From NCBI GenBank assembly GCA_020064725.1, contig JAGTWJ010000007.1, forward strand, positions 124,001 through 188,000: DNA of 64,000 nucleotides, in the 5' to 3' direction. The notes under the pieces are model-generated. The model made no database searches, was not told the DNA's origin, and saw only the letters and a list, made by a program, of their open reading frames with translations. This DNA comes from Drechslerella dactyloides (taxonomy: Eukaryota > Ascomycota > Orbiliomycetes > Orbiliales > Orbiliaceae). The position numbers and the translations under genes were made by a program. Positions 37,385 to 47,316 of the stretch are shown piece by piece. Every line of letters starts with the position of its first letter. The first letter of the stretch is position 1.

Positions 37385-38688
37385 CTACAACAGGGCTATC
37401 GCCCCGAAACTCATACCGATAATTACCACCATCGCACCATTAAGCCCGAGTCTCTCTGCCGCACCAGTCTCCACTGGGATCGGGGTCACCTTCGAAGTAG
37501 CATCTCCAGTCTCAGTCCCCACGGACTTGGTACTGTCCCCACCAGAGGGATTTTCCACCAACCCATCCAGTAGCTCTCGCACCTTTGCGGCCCCGCCGCA
37601 GGTAGGCGCATCATAGTCTACGGTAAATACGGATATGGAAGTTTTGCATTCCTTGATCACGTCCGTTTCACCAGGTAGTAAGCAGTCGCCGTTAATGCAG
37701 GTATTTACTCCCGGAGAGGTGAAGTTGTTTATATAACTGAAAAGTCCGGTTTCCTCATCATACGCTGCAATGTTCGTTGTAGCACCGCCGGTGAGTCTCG
37801 AATGTACGAAGGTAGGATCTAGACAGGCAGGCTCGCTCCCCAGAGAGGAGACGCCGATGTAGGGGAAGTTGATGTTGATACCGTACGCATAGGGTAGAAT
37901 TCTCCTGTTTTTGGACCCGTTCTTGCTCTTGTCCGCTAGCTGCTTGACCACCCTGGCTGCAAGCTTGCCTACAATAGCGGCTGGGTCGTCGTCCGTCGAG
38001 TTGACAGTGGTGTATTTTCTGTCGAGGATGTTGGTGGCAGAGAACGCCACGGCTGGGATACCCCTGCCGACTGCCGCGTAGGCAGCACCTATCGTACCGT
38101 AGAGTGTGAAGAGGAAGGGGCCAGCATTGGAACCTTCGTTCGGCCCAGTCACGATCAGGTCCGGCTCAGCGCCACCGAATATACCCTTATGCCTGACGAG
38201 GTAGTCGAGCGCGAAAAAGGTGACAGCGGCAGGCGTGCCGTTATAGTACCAGATGTGTGAGTCCATAGGATCAGTGCCGAACTTTAGAAGATCCATTTGT
38301 CAGCTCGAACGTTGATACGCTGGAGGTCTGTTGACGTATAGAATACCACGTACTGAAAGTGCGCCGGCGGGGACGGTGTTCCACTGCCCGGGCCGTGACA
38401 GGTGGGCTTCCGCAGAGAAGACAGTCCTCCCACCTTGGCCCGACTGTTGCTCAACTGGTGCCACGATGAACGCATTGTGACCATCCACCTTCAGCGCCTT
38501 GTAGAATTCCCTACCACCCGCACGCGACATTCATTAGCCCGTTGAACGATCCAAGACATATACGGGGAGGACAGTACAAACTACCTGATATTGGCTGTCG
38601 CCCAACCATCATCGTTATTGATAATGATGTTGAGAGAGGATGCAAACCCGCAGCTGAGCGCGAGCGCAAGGCCAGTTATGATATTCAT
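37385..38688 (-). CDS. SurE-type phosphatase/nucleotidase with signal peptide and GPI-like tail
   Basis: SurE proteins are metal-dependent phosphatases acting on nucleoside monophosphates and other small phosphates; fungal members include acid phosphatases. Exons on the minus strand are 38688-38585, 38510-38354 and 38281-37385; introns are 74 nt (GTAGTT..GTAG) and 72 nt (GTACGT..AAAG); the product is 385 residues. Residues 1-18 form a signal peptide. It is followed at once by IIINNDDGW (the metal-binding DD of SurE), then VAPVEQQSGQG, the LSRPGQWNTVPAG block, DSHIWYYNGTPAA and TGPNEGSNAGPF (the family's GxNxGxN-like loop). The last 50 residues are Ser/Thr/Gly-rich and end in MVVIIGMSFGAIALL, the layout of a GPI-anchor signal. 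This suggests a cell-surface phosphatase. A role in phosphate scavenging is inference. Confidence 0.9.
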
Positions 38689-39765
38689 TTCGCCGAAAGC
38701 CCAGTAGCACAAGCGACAACTGCAAGGTAGGTGCCGCCAATATGGAAGAACAAACCGAAGGTGGCCAAGGAATCCAAATCGGACGCGGAAAACAAGAAGC
38801 AAAGACCTCTGTAGAGAGCAACGCGCGACACCAGAGCCAGGAAGACTTCTCACGAAGAGGCGCCCGTGAGGTTTGCAGCCTTCCCGACTCAAGAAATTTT
38901 ACATCTCGGAGTCTCACAAGAGACAATTTATACATAAGGTTTGCAATTCGGTGCAGATAACGGCTCCCTGCAGACGGCCGCCGACACTGCAGCCGCCCGA
39001 TACGGTTGACGTCCAGGGCAGGCCAGACGTGGAGAGCACGAGAAAGCTTATTACCCTGAAAGCGATAGCAACTTTCAGCCCAGCCCGAACCCGCCCAACG
39101 CCTGCCTAAAATGGCCCGGTCCGCGCAGAGATTCTGCTCAAATGCACGTCTAGACAATCCCGCGTGGAGGCGGCCATGGAGAACATGCCGGCGACGATAT
39201 CGAAGGCTGAGCTAAGTGGTACGACGCGCAGGTTATCGCGACGGCCACAACTGCCATGTCGCGCACAGATCGCTATTTGCGACGAGCCGGGTTATAGCAC
39301 TAAAATTATGTACTAACAGCGACACGTCAAAGACAAAAGTTGGCAGGTTGATATATATATGGGGTCTAGGCCCAGAACGCTGCCCTCATTGGCGAGCTTG
39401 TCTTGATATCGTGATACAATACAGTTCTGCAGTTGAAGGTGTAGGTTCATGAATCCGGAAAGTGCCAATTCTGTCAAGAGCGCAGAATTAACACCCAAAC
39501 AACGCGGATTGGAAGGCCGATTTTTCAGTGCCATGATCATATGAAATTCAAAAGTTCCTCGATTCGGTTGAAAAGCGCCCGTACTAAGCATTACATACGA
39601 CTGTATGTGAGTTTTCTAGCTCATCCAACAACTTCTAGTCTCAATCCAAAACTAACAAAGATGTCCTTGTTACAAGACCGTCAAGCTTGCAGAGACTTAG
39701 CGTGAGAGTAGCGTCCCGGAAGAATGACGGTCCCAAGAGATTCCTCTGATATACAACTGGCTAGT
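38689..39765. other. spacer upstream of SurE gene
   Basis: 1.1 kb holding the SurE promoter and the 3' flank of the Ser/Thr-rich protein gene. Frames here match no family. No other gene was seen. Confidence 0.5.
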
Positions 39766-41019
39766 CTACGCTGCGATTGCAGTGAGGGAAATCGGATATC
39801 CCTTCACGTCAGTCACTCCGTCAATCATCTGCGCCGTATCGGAATCCACCAGGAGCAAATAATCATTGTTGTCGGTCGACTCATTCGAACCGAAATAATT
39901 GATGGTATACCAAATATTCGTGTTTGCATAAGGTGCGGCCAAGGTGCCTGACAATTTATTCATGCTGTCAATGGAGCATGATATCCCTTGTCCCTCCGGG
40001 CCCCACCAATCAGCGGGAAACAGACCGACGTCTACTATAGTGTTGGCCGGGCCCGCAAGCTCCATCCCGTCAGCTCTGGTTATAGCGCCTCCTGAAATTG
40101 GCATGTAAAAGTCCGTAGCGTCGTCTCGGGACGGCTTTACGACACATGTGGCAATGTCGCAGCTGAGATATTCAGTCGGCCTGTTTGCGCTGGCAGGGAA
40201 TCCGACAGTAATTTTGAATGATAATAGGGTAGCGGTAGCCGCGGCTTGAGTCTCTGTGGTAGTCGCAACCGTCCTTGCGACGGAGAGGTCGATAGTTGAA
40301 GTGATGGTTTCGACGAACGACGATGTCTCTGAAGAAGTCACCGTAACCGTCGTCAGTACTTGCTGGACGGGCGGAACACCATCGCCTGGTAGCGAGGTGA
40401 CGCCGATACAAGCGCAGGCGCTAGTGAAACGAGCAGCTCCAGAGCATGGAGCCGCGAATGCCGGGACGATGGGTGTGTCGTCTCTCCGCTTCAGAGGAGT
40501 GATAAGACTCGGAGGGGGCGAAGTGACCGTCAACGTCTCGGTTCCTTGCACTATGGTGGTGGCGGTTACATCGACATAAATCGTATTCGTTGATCCGACT
40601 GTCAATGTCGATGTTTCCGACACGGTCACTATCTCCGTAGTAGTTCTGTAGCAAATTTGAATCAGGTATCAGTGACTAAATATCTCATGGGAAAAAATAT
40701 GACGTGCTATCAACTTACATCGTGCTAGTTGCTGGCTCAGCTACGGGCAACACACCCAGACCCATGAAAGATGAGCAGTCAGCAGAAGCCTGAGCAAGGC
40801 GAGTAGCTGGTTGGGCAGCGCGAAGGGCTATAATTTCACGCCAATGGCAATTAGAACATGTCATCAGTGCCGCGACGTATATTAGGAATCGGAGAGCGTA
40901 CCCCGTAGACAGTTGTCCGCATTGCAAGCCAAAGCCGCTCGAGCCTTCAGATTGATGGCTGCAGCAGACGCGCTGCTAGTCAATCCCAACCCCAAAGCGA
41001 GTGTCTTTGTAATCAGCAT
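39766..41019 (-). CDS. Ser/Thr-rich secreted protein, unknown function
   Basis: Three exons on the minus strand, 41019-40902, 40827-40719 and 40645-39766, with introns of 74 and 73 nt ending ATTATAG and CTACAG. The product is 368 residues. Residues 1-20 are a signal peptide (LALGLGLTSSASAAA). A short cysteine pair ALACNADNCLRG and a segment with DCSSFMGLG follow. Residues about 77-110 and 150-185 are Thr/Val/Ser-rich (VTVSETSTLTVGSTNT, VLTTVTVTSSETSSFV), typical of O-glycosylated fungal extracellular proteins. Between them is a CSGAARFTSACACIGV cysteine cluster. The C-terminal 150 residues look globular (EYLSCDIATCVV, DVGLFPADWWGPEGQGISC). This three-part plan is common in hypothetical ascomycete secreted proteins; no enzymatic family was recognised. 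It is probably a wall or matrix glycoprotein. Confidence 0.78.
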
Positions 41020-42335
41020 GTTGAAGCAAGGGATATAATGAGCGAGTGTCAAAAGAAAACGTAACAACGAGAGACACCCTGCAAACTCAGAGCACAAGGG
41101 AAGGCGGCCGATATCAGCAGATTATCGTTGGTGAGAGCAGGGCGAAGAGCATCATCCCCAGCTCAGAGTCTTCTCTTTATACATCTACTTGTCTCCTTTA
41201 ATTCCGCGCGCACAGGAACAGGCGACTCTGGACCATAACCAAGTTGCTATTACGTATCGTCTCTCATTAATTTGTGGAGTTATTCCAGGCGCAATATATG
41301 GGGGACGATAATACCATGAGATAGAGAGCTCTTACGTACAGTATTTATGCAATTGTGAGGCTGAGATATAAGTATATCAGAAGATCTGGAGTTCCGACTT
41401 GCAGGCGTAGGGGCCGCAGCCACTTCGTGAATACGAGCCATTCAATCAAACTCACCTGGCGGCGTGGCTATTGTTAATTACACCGGCACCCGAGTCATGC
41501 CATGCCGAGACCCTGTGGCGTTGACAACCGCGAGTGATTGGCCCCGTCGGATCCTTGGGGACCTCAAGCGGAAATACAACAGCTTGGTGGCTTGAATATG
41601 ACATGGGTCGACCTAAACCTAGGTCTCCAAATACGTAAAATGAAAGGTCCTGCAAGTGGTGGCAAATACCACAAAAACGGGTCCAGGGGCTTGCTGGCAC
41701 GATTCTCAAGAATACAGACGACACTGATTGTACAATCTGATCATAAGGCATGTCGATGGGGTAGTTATAGTTACTTGTACGGAATGCCCCGGCCCCTCAG
41801 AGTTTCCAGCTCGTGTTCAGCCAGCCGTTCGCCCAGTTGATGAACGAGCGGCTTTCTCATGATTGGATATTTGCCCTGTCAGCGCCGTCAACAGCTACAA
41901 AAGCTAACGGTAATGTCTAACGGCCGCTGCGGGAACTTCACCAGTGAGCCGCAAGCCACTCAACTCGAATGCGACAGCTTGGCGCGTTCTAAGATTGCAG
42001 CCCTTCCTGGCAGGACCCTGTAAGATTATAAACCTTAATATCTCGCAACGGGAAATATCCGGTTAGACGTAGCTGCTGGACCTGTAGGTACGCAAAGATC
42101 TGTAGATATGACGGACGAACTCGAGACGTGATCTGTCCTGAGCAATGATTTGAAGTGCTGTGTTACTATTCCGGGAAGGCCTGGTGGTTTGTTCAAGGGG
42201 GGGATGTGTGCAGTCGCGAACCAAAACCAACGACTCCAGCTCGCCTGATGACTAAGCGAGAGCCGAAAATTTCAGGACCGCAAGCTAGCTTCGCGACAAC
42301 TTCAACATCCTAGACTCTATCTTCACCCACACACA
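41020..42335. other. shared upstream region, secreted-protein gene and RPF1
   Basis: The two flanking genes diverge from here. A minus-strand TATA-like string (TATAAAG, plus positions 41175-41181) lies about 155 bp before the Ser/Thr-rich protein start. No additional gene was supported; frames at 41452-41840 resemble nothing known. Confidence 0.5.
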
Positions 42336-43694
42336 ATGCCGTCGCGCCGCATCCCAAAGTCAGCCTCGTCGTCGTCAACGACAGCGACGGCTTTCTCGAT
42401 CAAGAACAAGATTCGCCGAAGTACGCACAATGTCGCCCTCAGAACCACAATCGCAAAGGCCAAGCGCCAGGCGCGCTTCGAGCGGCGAAAAGTCGAGGCT
42501 AGAGACCCATCGCTACGCCGCGAGCGACTGAGACAAAACGTCCCACAAACCCTCGATTCGAAACGAGTCGCTGTAGACAAGCCCTGGGTACCTAGCGTGG
42601 AGCTTATCGAGCGGGCAAAGCGGAAGAGAGATGAGACGGAAAGCGTGGATACCACCACGAGCGCTCAGCAGGACGACAGCGACGAAGACAGCGACGAGGA
42701 CATGACGGAAGAAGCTGCCGTCAACGATGGCAAGCATGATATTTCGATAAATGTCCAAAGTAATGAAGACGACGAAGATGAAGACGGGGACATGGATGAA
42801 GACAAAGACGGAGACGAAGATGAAGACGATCTCGGCTCTCTCTGCGATTCGGACTCGGACTCGGAAACAGACCATCCATCTTCCACGAAACAACCCAAGC
42901 CATCCTCGAAACCGCCCACGAAACCACCTCCGACCTCCGATCTCCCCGAAGAAACGCTATCGGCTCTCCTCTCCCTTATCCCGCACCCTTCCACTCCGCC
43001 AAAGCCCCTCCTCACAACTACCCGCATGGCCCGCCGCCACGATCTCTACCAGACCCTCAGCACCATCCTTCCAAATACCACCTACGTCCCCCGCGGCAAT
43101 CGCTTCACTATCCCGCAAATCGCATCATTCGCGACGAACCGCAAGCACACACACCTCCTCGTCGCCCTCGAAGACTCAAAGAAATTCCACGGCCTGATCG
43201 TCATCCTCCTGCCCGCCGGCCCGACATTCCACTTCAGCTTGACAAACTACGCAGACGGCAAGGCGATCCAAGGCCGCGGCGTGAATACAAACCACGTCCC
43301 CGAGCTCATCCTCAACAACTTCACAACCCCCATCGGCCGGCTGGCCGCCAGCTTGTTCCAGTCATTGTACCCGCCGCAGCCGCAGTTCGTGGGGCGGCAA
43401 GTCGTCACACTGCACAATCAGCGCGACTACATCTTCTTCCGTATGCACAGATACGTGTTCAGATCGATAGATACGGAAGGCAAAGGTAGCAGGGGTGACA
43501 GAACGACCGGAGCTGAGCAAGTGGGCGTAGGCGGCCAGCGGGCCGGCGAGGACCTCGGCGTCAAAGTTGGGCTGCAGGAGCTCGGTCCGCAGTTCACACT
43601 AAAGCTGCGGAGAGTGGAGAGGGGTGTGTGCGAGGGTGTCGAGTGGGAATGGAAGGGTCGGATGGAGAAGGATCGCAAGATGTTCCATCTGTAA
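42336..43694 (+). CDS. RPF1: ribosome production factor 1, Brix-domain protein
   Basis: Rpf1 is a nucleolar Brix-family protein needed for 27S pre-rRNA processing and 60S subunit assembly. This is a single uninterrupted exon of 452 residues. The N-terminal 100 residues are very basic (SIKNKIRRSTHN, AKAKRQARFERRKVEARD), followed by an acidic low-complexity block at about 110-180 made of Asp/Glu runs. The Brix domain runs from about residue 228 to the end, with TRMARRHDLYQTLSTILPN, ALEDSKKFHGLIVILLPAGP, HVPELILNNFTTPIGR, VTLHNQRDYIFFRMHRYVF and ELGPQFTLKLRRVERGV. The NNFTT and HNQRD(F/Y)IFFR blocks point to Rpf1 rather than Rpf2, Imp4 or Ssf1. A family-specific loop, the SRGDRTTGAEQVG section of about 35 residues, interrupts the domain near its end and is probably flexible. 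Confidence 0.92.
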   Translation: MPSRRIPKSASSSSTTATAFSIKNKIRRSTHNVALRTTIAKAKRQARFERRKVEARDPSLRRERLRQNVPQTLDSKRVAVDKPWVPSVELIERAKRKRDETESVDTTTSAQQDDSDEDSDEDMTEEAAVNDGKHDISINVQSNEDDEDEDGDMDEDKDGDEDEDDLGSLCDSDSDSETDHPSSTKQPKPSSKPPTKPPPTSDLPEETLSALLSLIPHPSTPPKPLLTTTRMARRHDLYQTLSTILPNTTYVPRGNRFTIPQIASFATNRKHTHLLVALEDSKKFHGLIVILLPAGPTFHFSLTNYADGKAIQGRGVNTNHVPELILNNFTTPIGRLAASLFQSLYPPQPQFVGRQVVTLHNQRDYIFFRMHRYVFRSIDTEGKGSRGDRTTGAEQVGVGGQRAGEDLGVKVGLQELGPQFTLKLRRVERGVCEGVEWEWKGRMEKDRKMFHL

Positions 43695-44188
43695 GGTCGT
43701 CTGTTTCTCTCGTAAATCAGAAGCTGGACGCACGGTAGTTGTTAGTGCCAATGTTGTCATGTGTAAGATATCGCGGTGGTCGTTCGGAGTTTTGTCAGCG
43801 TGTGCTGTATATATAAAAGCAACATTTTCTAGGATAGAACTAGAAACCCTAGTATTGGCGCCAGGATGGAGCCCAGATTCATGCACGAACGGGAACCTTC
43901 TTTCTGTATGCCGTGATACGAAACGGTTTAGTGTCCACGGGAAGCATAAGGATTATCAAGAATACTAGCATTATGGTACATAACATCGTCTACATGCACA
44001 AGCATTCCTACTTGCACTGGTGCCAGTATCTGGTGCACCAGCAAAACAAACCAACAGAGTTACCCCAAAAACTACCTTCCCTGAAAACCCGAGTCTAGGG
44101 AAATGTACAAAAGCGAACCCTATTATACACAATCTTCACAGCCCCGAAAAAAAAGGTTAAGCAAGACTCATCTATCCGCCTGTAAGTG
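43695..44188. other. 3' spacer between RPF1 and RIX1
   Basis: About 500 bp between convergent genes. It holds both 3' UTRs and an A-rich tract near 44146-44155. No gene was seen. Confidence 0.5.
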
Positions 44189-46938
44189 TCAAGGTTCGTC
44201 GCCATCGTAGTCGCCCTCGTCTTCGCTATCCCCCATCACAATCTCAGGGATATCTGCGTCGTCGTCGTCGTCATCCTCATCAACTTTCCCAACCAACGCC
44301 TCTGTTGGGCTGGCGCTGGTACTGTGTGCAACTTCCGCATCCACTGCTCCACCGTCAACTTTGAGTCTCTTCCGTCCTAGCTTCTCGTTGGCATCGTCTT
44401 CGGCCTCTAGGATCGTCATGCTTTGTCTGAGTGGGCTGGGCGGGAGTACTGCGTGCACACCGCCCCGTGGCGACGGCATTGCCATTGGTATAAACATGTT
44501 TCTATCACCACCACCGCTGCCACTGCTGTTGGTGTTGACTCCATTGGCATTTGTACCAGCAGTCCCATTATTCCTTGGCAGGCTCGCAGGTATCGACTGA
44601 GGCGGAGACATCGCCCCGGACGATTGCTGCGGCTGCTGCGGTTGCGGTTGCTGTGGCTGTAGAGGTTGCGGCTGTGGCTGTTGTTGTGCCGGCGGAGGAA
44701 CAGGCGTGGGTGGCCCAAGTGCGCCTTGAGATGCAGTTGCCGGAAGTTTGGCGTGCTGCGGGACTGGCGCGGGCGGCGGAGGGGGGTAGTTCTCCTCCTC
44801 ACCAGGCGGTGGTTCCATGGGAGTATCCAGCTCTGGCGGTGGTGGCTGTGGAAGAACTTCCTCCAGCGATGCAGGAGGGATGGCTTCTATGGCCGTCCCA
44901 ACTGACATGGCACCACGTGGGGACAGGAGATATCTCGGTTCCACAGGTGATCCAACGACGCTAGGCCCTCGGTCTTCCTGTCCAGAAGTTTTGATGACTT
45001 GCATCCGCGGATAGACCAGCCCTTCCACAGCCATATGTACCAGGTTTGCCTCCAAGACGCCCTGGTCCACCCCTTGGCCGTGCAGCGAACTGTTCGTAGC
45101 ATCCTTGTCGTATATTGCCATCAAGTGTGGCAACAAACTGCCGCCTCGCCTCTTCGTCGCAGGGTATAGGACGGCCGCGAGGAGTCCAGGCGCATGTGCC
45201 GACAGCACCATTGTCCTCTCGATCCTGCTACGAAGTTCCGAAGTTATCGCTGCAGATTGGATATTCAAGAGCGCAACAGTGAGAAGCTGTTTTGCCGCCT
45301 TCACCAAGGGTAATTCATCCGACTGAGCTGCTGCATTATTCGTAGAAGACCCGCCTGATGTCAGGAACTGGTCTGCATGTATGCTACTGGCCGCTGGGGT
45401 ATTGGCCTTATTCTGAGGCGTCGGCGCTTTTCGTTTCCGATACGTAGATGTTGGAGTGGCGGTGGTTGGTTGAGTCAATAGCATGGACCCAGGACTGCGA
45501 TCTGGTTCTCTCGCTACGATGACTGGTGCCGTCGGCGGAATAATGTCCTCGCATGCTGATGAAAACACCTCGAGCAACGGCTGGACGTCCTTCGGGGATA
45601 GTGTCCGGCCGATAAGAGATATGAAGTGAGAGATAGCATGATAGCAGAGAACCTGAACAGGGACGGTATCCTTTGACGTCGTCGAGATGAAGGCAACAGG
45701 GTGGAGGAATTCGAGCGCCAGCGATGGCGAAAACGAGTACAGTCGGCTCACTAGCGTTGAGATCACTGGAATAGCCGCTTGGAGAATATTAGGGTAAGCA
45801 GCAAGGAGAAGGTGATAGGTTGAAGGAGCAGCTGAGGGATGCGTTTTTATTCCTGGATAGATGAAGCAGAGACGCTGGAGCAGGCTGATCAGTGGAGATA
45901 ATGGTATCGATATCGGTGGTGTAAAGTTGGCTGGTTGGCTCAAGAAAGCCTGTAAGATTTGGAGTAGGTTACAAACCCGTCGGACACCGACCCTCTCGGG
46001 TGATAGCAGATGGTGCACTTCGACTGAGTCTGCTCGTCTCCTCTGGCCGATCAGCTTGTCAGAGTCCTTCTCTTCTATTAGGCACTCGAAGAGTATGTCG
46101 CAAGTTTGTTCCGTTGTCGATATAGTGTCCTTGAACAGTCTGACCCATTCCTCGGCTTGTGTTTTGGATGGTGTGCACCGTACAAGACCAACATAGGCTG
46201 CTGTGGCGGCCTCGAGAATATCGCTCGGATAGTTCTTGTCATCCTCCGCGAACAAGATTGACCTGACTAGCTCGAGTGCCTTCTGTTGCTGTGGCCTGAA
46301 GGTTGTCGGGTGCGTTTGGAGGATCTGGTGGATGGATCGCAGGACAGCGAGAAGGTTTCCCGAGGACCGAACGGCGGGCGAGAGGAGAGACTGAGAGAAA
46401 GTCGGGAGATAAGGCGAGGTAAGCTCTCGCGTCAGAGCGGTCTTGGATGTGGTGAGGACGAATATGCGGGTGAGGACGGCAATAGCGCGCTCGGTGATAG
46501 GGGAACCTTGCTCTGGCCTCTGGGATCGCATAAAGTCAGTATGAAAGCGCTGTGCACAGCGGGGGTGGGAGCTGGTGGAGCCCTTACGTTCACCATCCTG
46601 AGCAGCATCGGAATCCATATTGCCACCCCCTGCAAGAAGGCGGGAGAGGTTTCAATCCCAGCCTTCACCAAGCATACTCCTGCCCATCTGGCTTGGCTCG
46701 CTCGACTTTGGAGCAGTGACGATATCCGCGTTCGCAACTTGTGGAGCAGGGTCGTTATCTCTGAGGCTTGCCGTGCGCCGTGGGCGACCTGGATGCTGGC
46801 ATTCTCGAGCAGGTCCGTGGAGTACAGTATGTCCAGGCAGAGGCGAATATGGTTGTGGAGCTTGGCCTCGAGAGCCGATGAGGTGACGATGCCCGTGATC
46901 GTGGAGAGCATGGCGACGATTCGCTCCGGCGGCAGCAT
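44189..46938 (-). CDS. RIX1: pre-rRNA processing protein Rix1 (PELP1 family)
   Basis: Rix1 is a subunit of the nucleoplasmic Rix1-Ipi1-Ipi3 complex that acts with Rea1 on late pre-60S particles and ITS2 removal. Exons on the minus strand are 46938-46588 and 46519-44189, with a 68-nt GTAAGG..CCAG intron; the product is 893 residues. The family N-terminal block is clear: ITTLLHKLRTRISSLLQSR, then ARWAGVCLVKAGIE and ITERAIAVLTRIFVLT with helical repeats to about residue 600. The second half is low-complexity: Pro/Gln-rich (PPPELDTPMEPPPG, QQQPQPQPLQ), Asn/Gly/Ser-rich, and ending in an acidic DDDDDDADIPEIVMGDSEDE tail. The start is the least certain point. Coding-like sequence (PEEQLLLLGRTISRM) continues upstream to an in-frame stop preceded by a possible acceptor at about 46990, so another 5' exon may exist. 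Family assignment rests on the N-terminal block. Confidence 0.8.
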
Positions 46939-47316
46939 CCTCGAGATCGTTCGTCCGAGGAGCAACAGCTGCTCTTCAGGGTTATCGGGACGCTGTCAGG
47001 TGCGGCATGCTGTTCAGGTCTGTCGTGCGCCGAGGGGACGTCTTGTGGTTGTGGTGGTGGTGGTCGTCGTCGATGTCGCTGTCGTGATGAATGCGGCCCG
47101 CGGCTTTTGGTGTTGAGCGCCGCTCGATTTTTTCTGGCGGAACGCGTCTGCCCGTTTTGGCTGCTGACCGGAAAGAAGCATCGGCCAAGGTTGGCTTCAT
47201 TTCCTGGCCACAGCTGCCTGTCCGCTCCACCAAACACGGTCCACCGACTTCACCACCACCACCCGCCATCACCCACGGCAAGGAGGCCGTCGACGGACGA
47301 CCAATTGCTGCCCGAC
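46939..47316. promoter_or_regulatory. shared divergent upstream region RIX1/YPP1
   Basis: Only 378 bp separate the two start codons, so the core promoters and leaders must share this space. It is GC-rich, with GTGGT repeats at 47048-47065 and no TATA box. An additional RIX1 5' exon may lie within it. Confidence 0.5.

Noticed and set aside
21799..41019. Secondary-metabolite cluster
   Set aside because: No PKS, NRPS, terpene cyclase, P450 or transporter gene is present.
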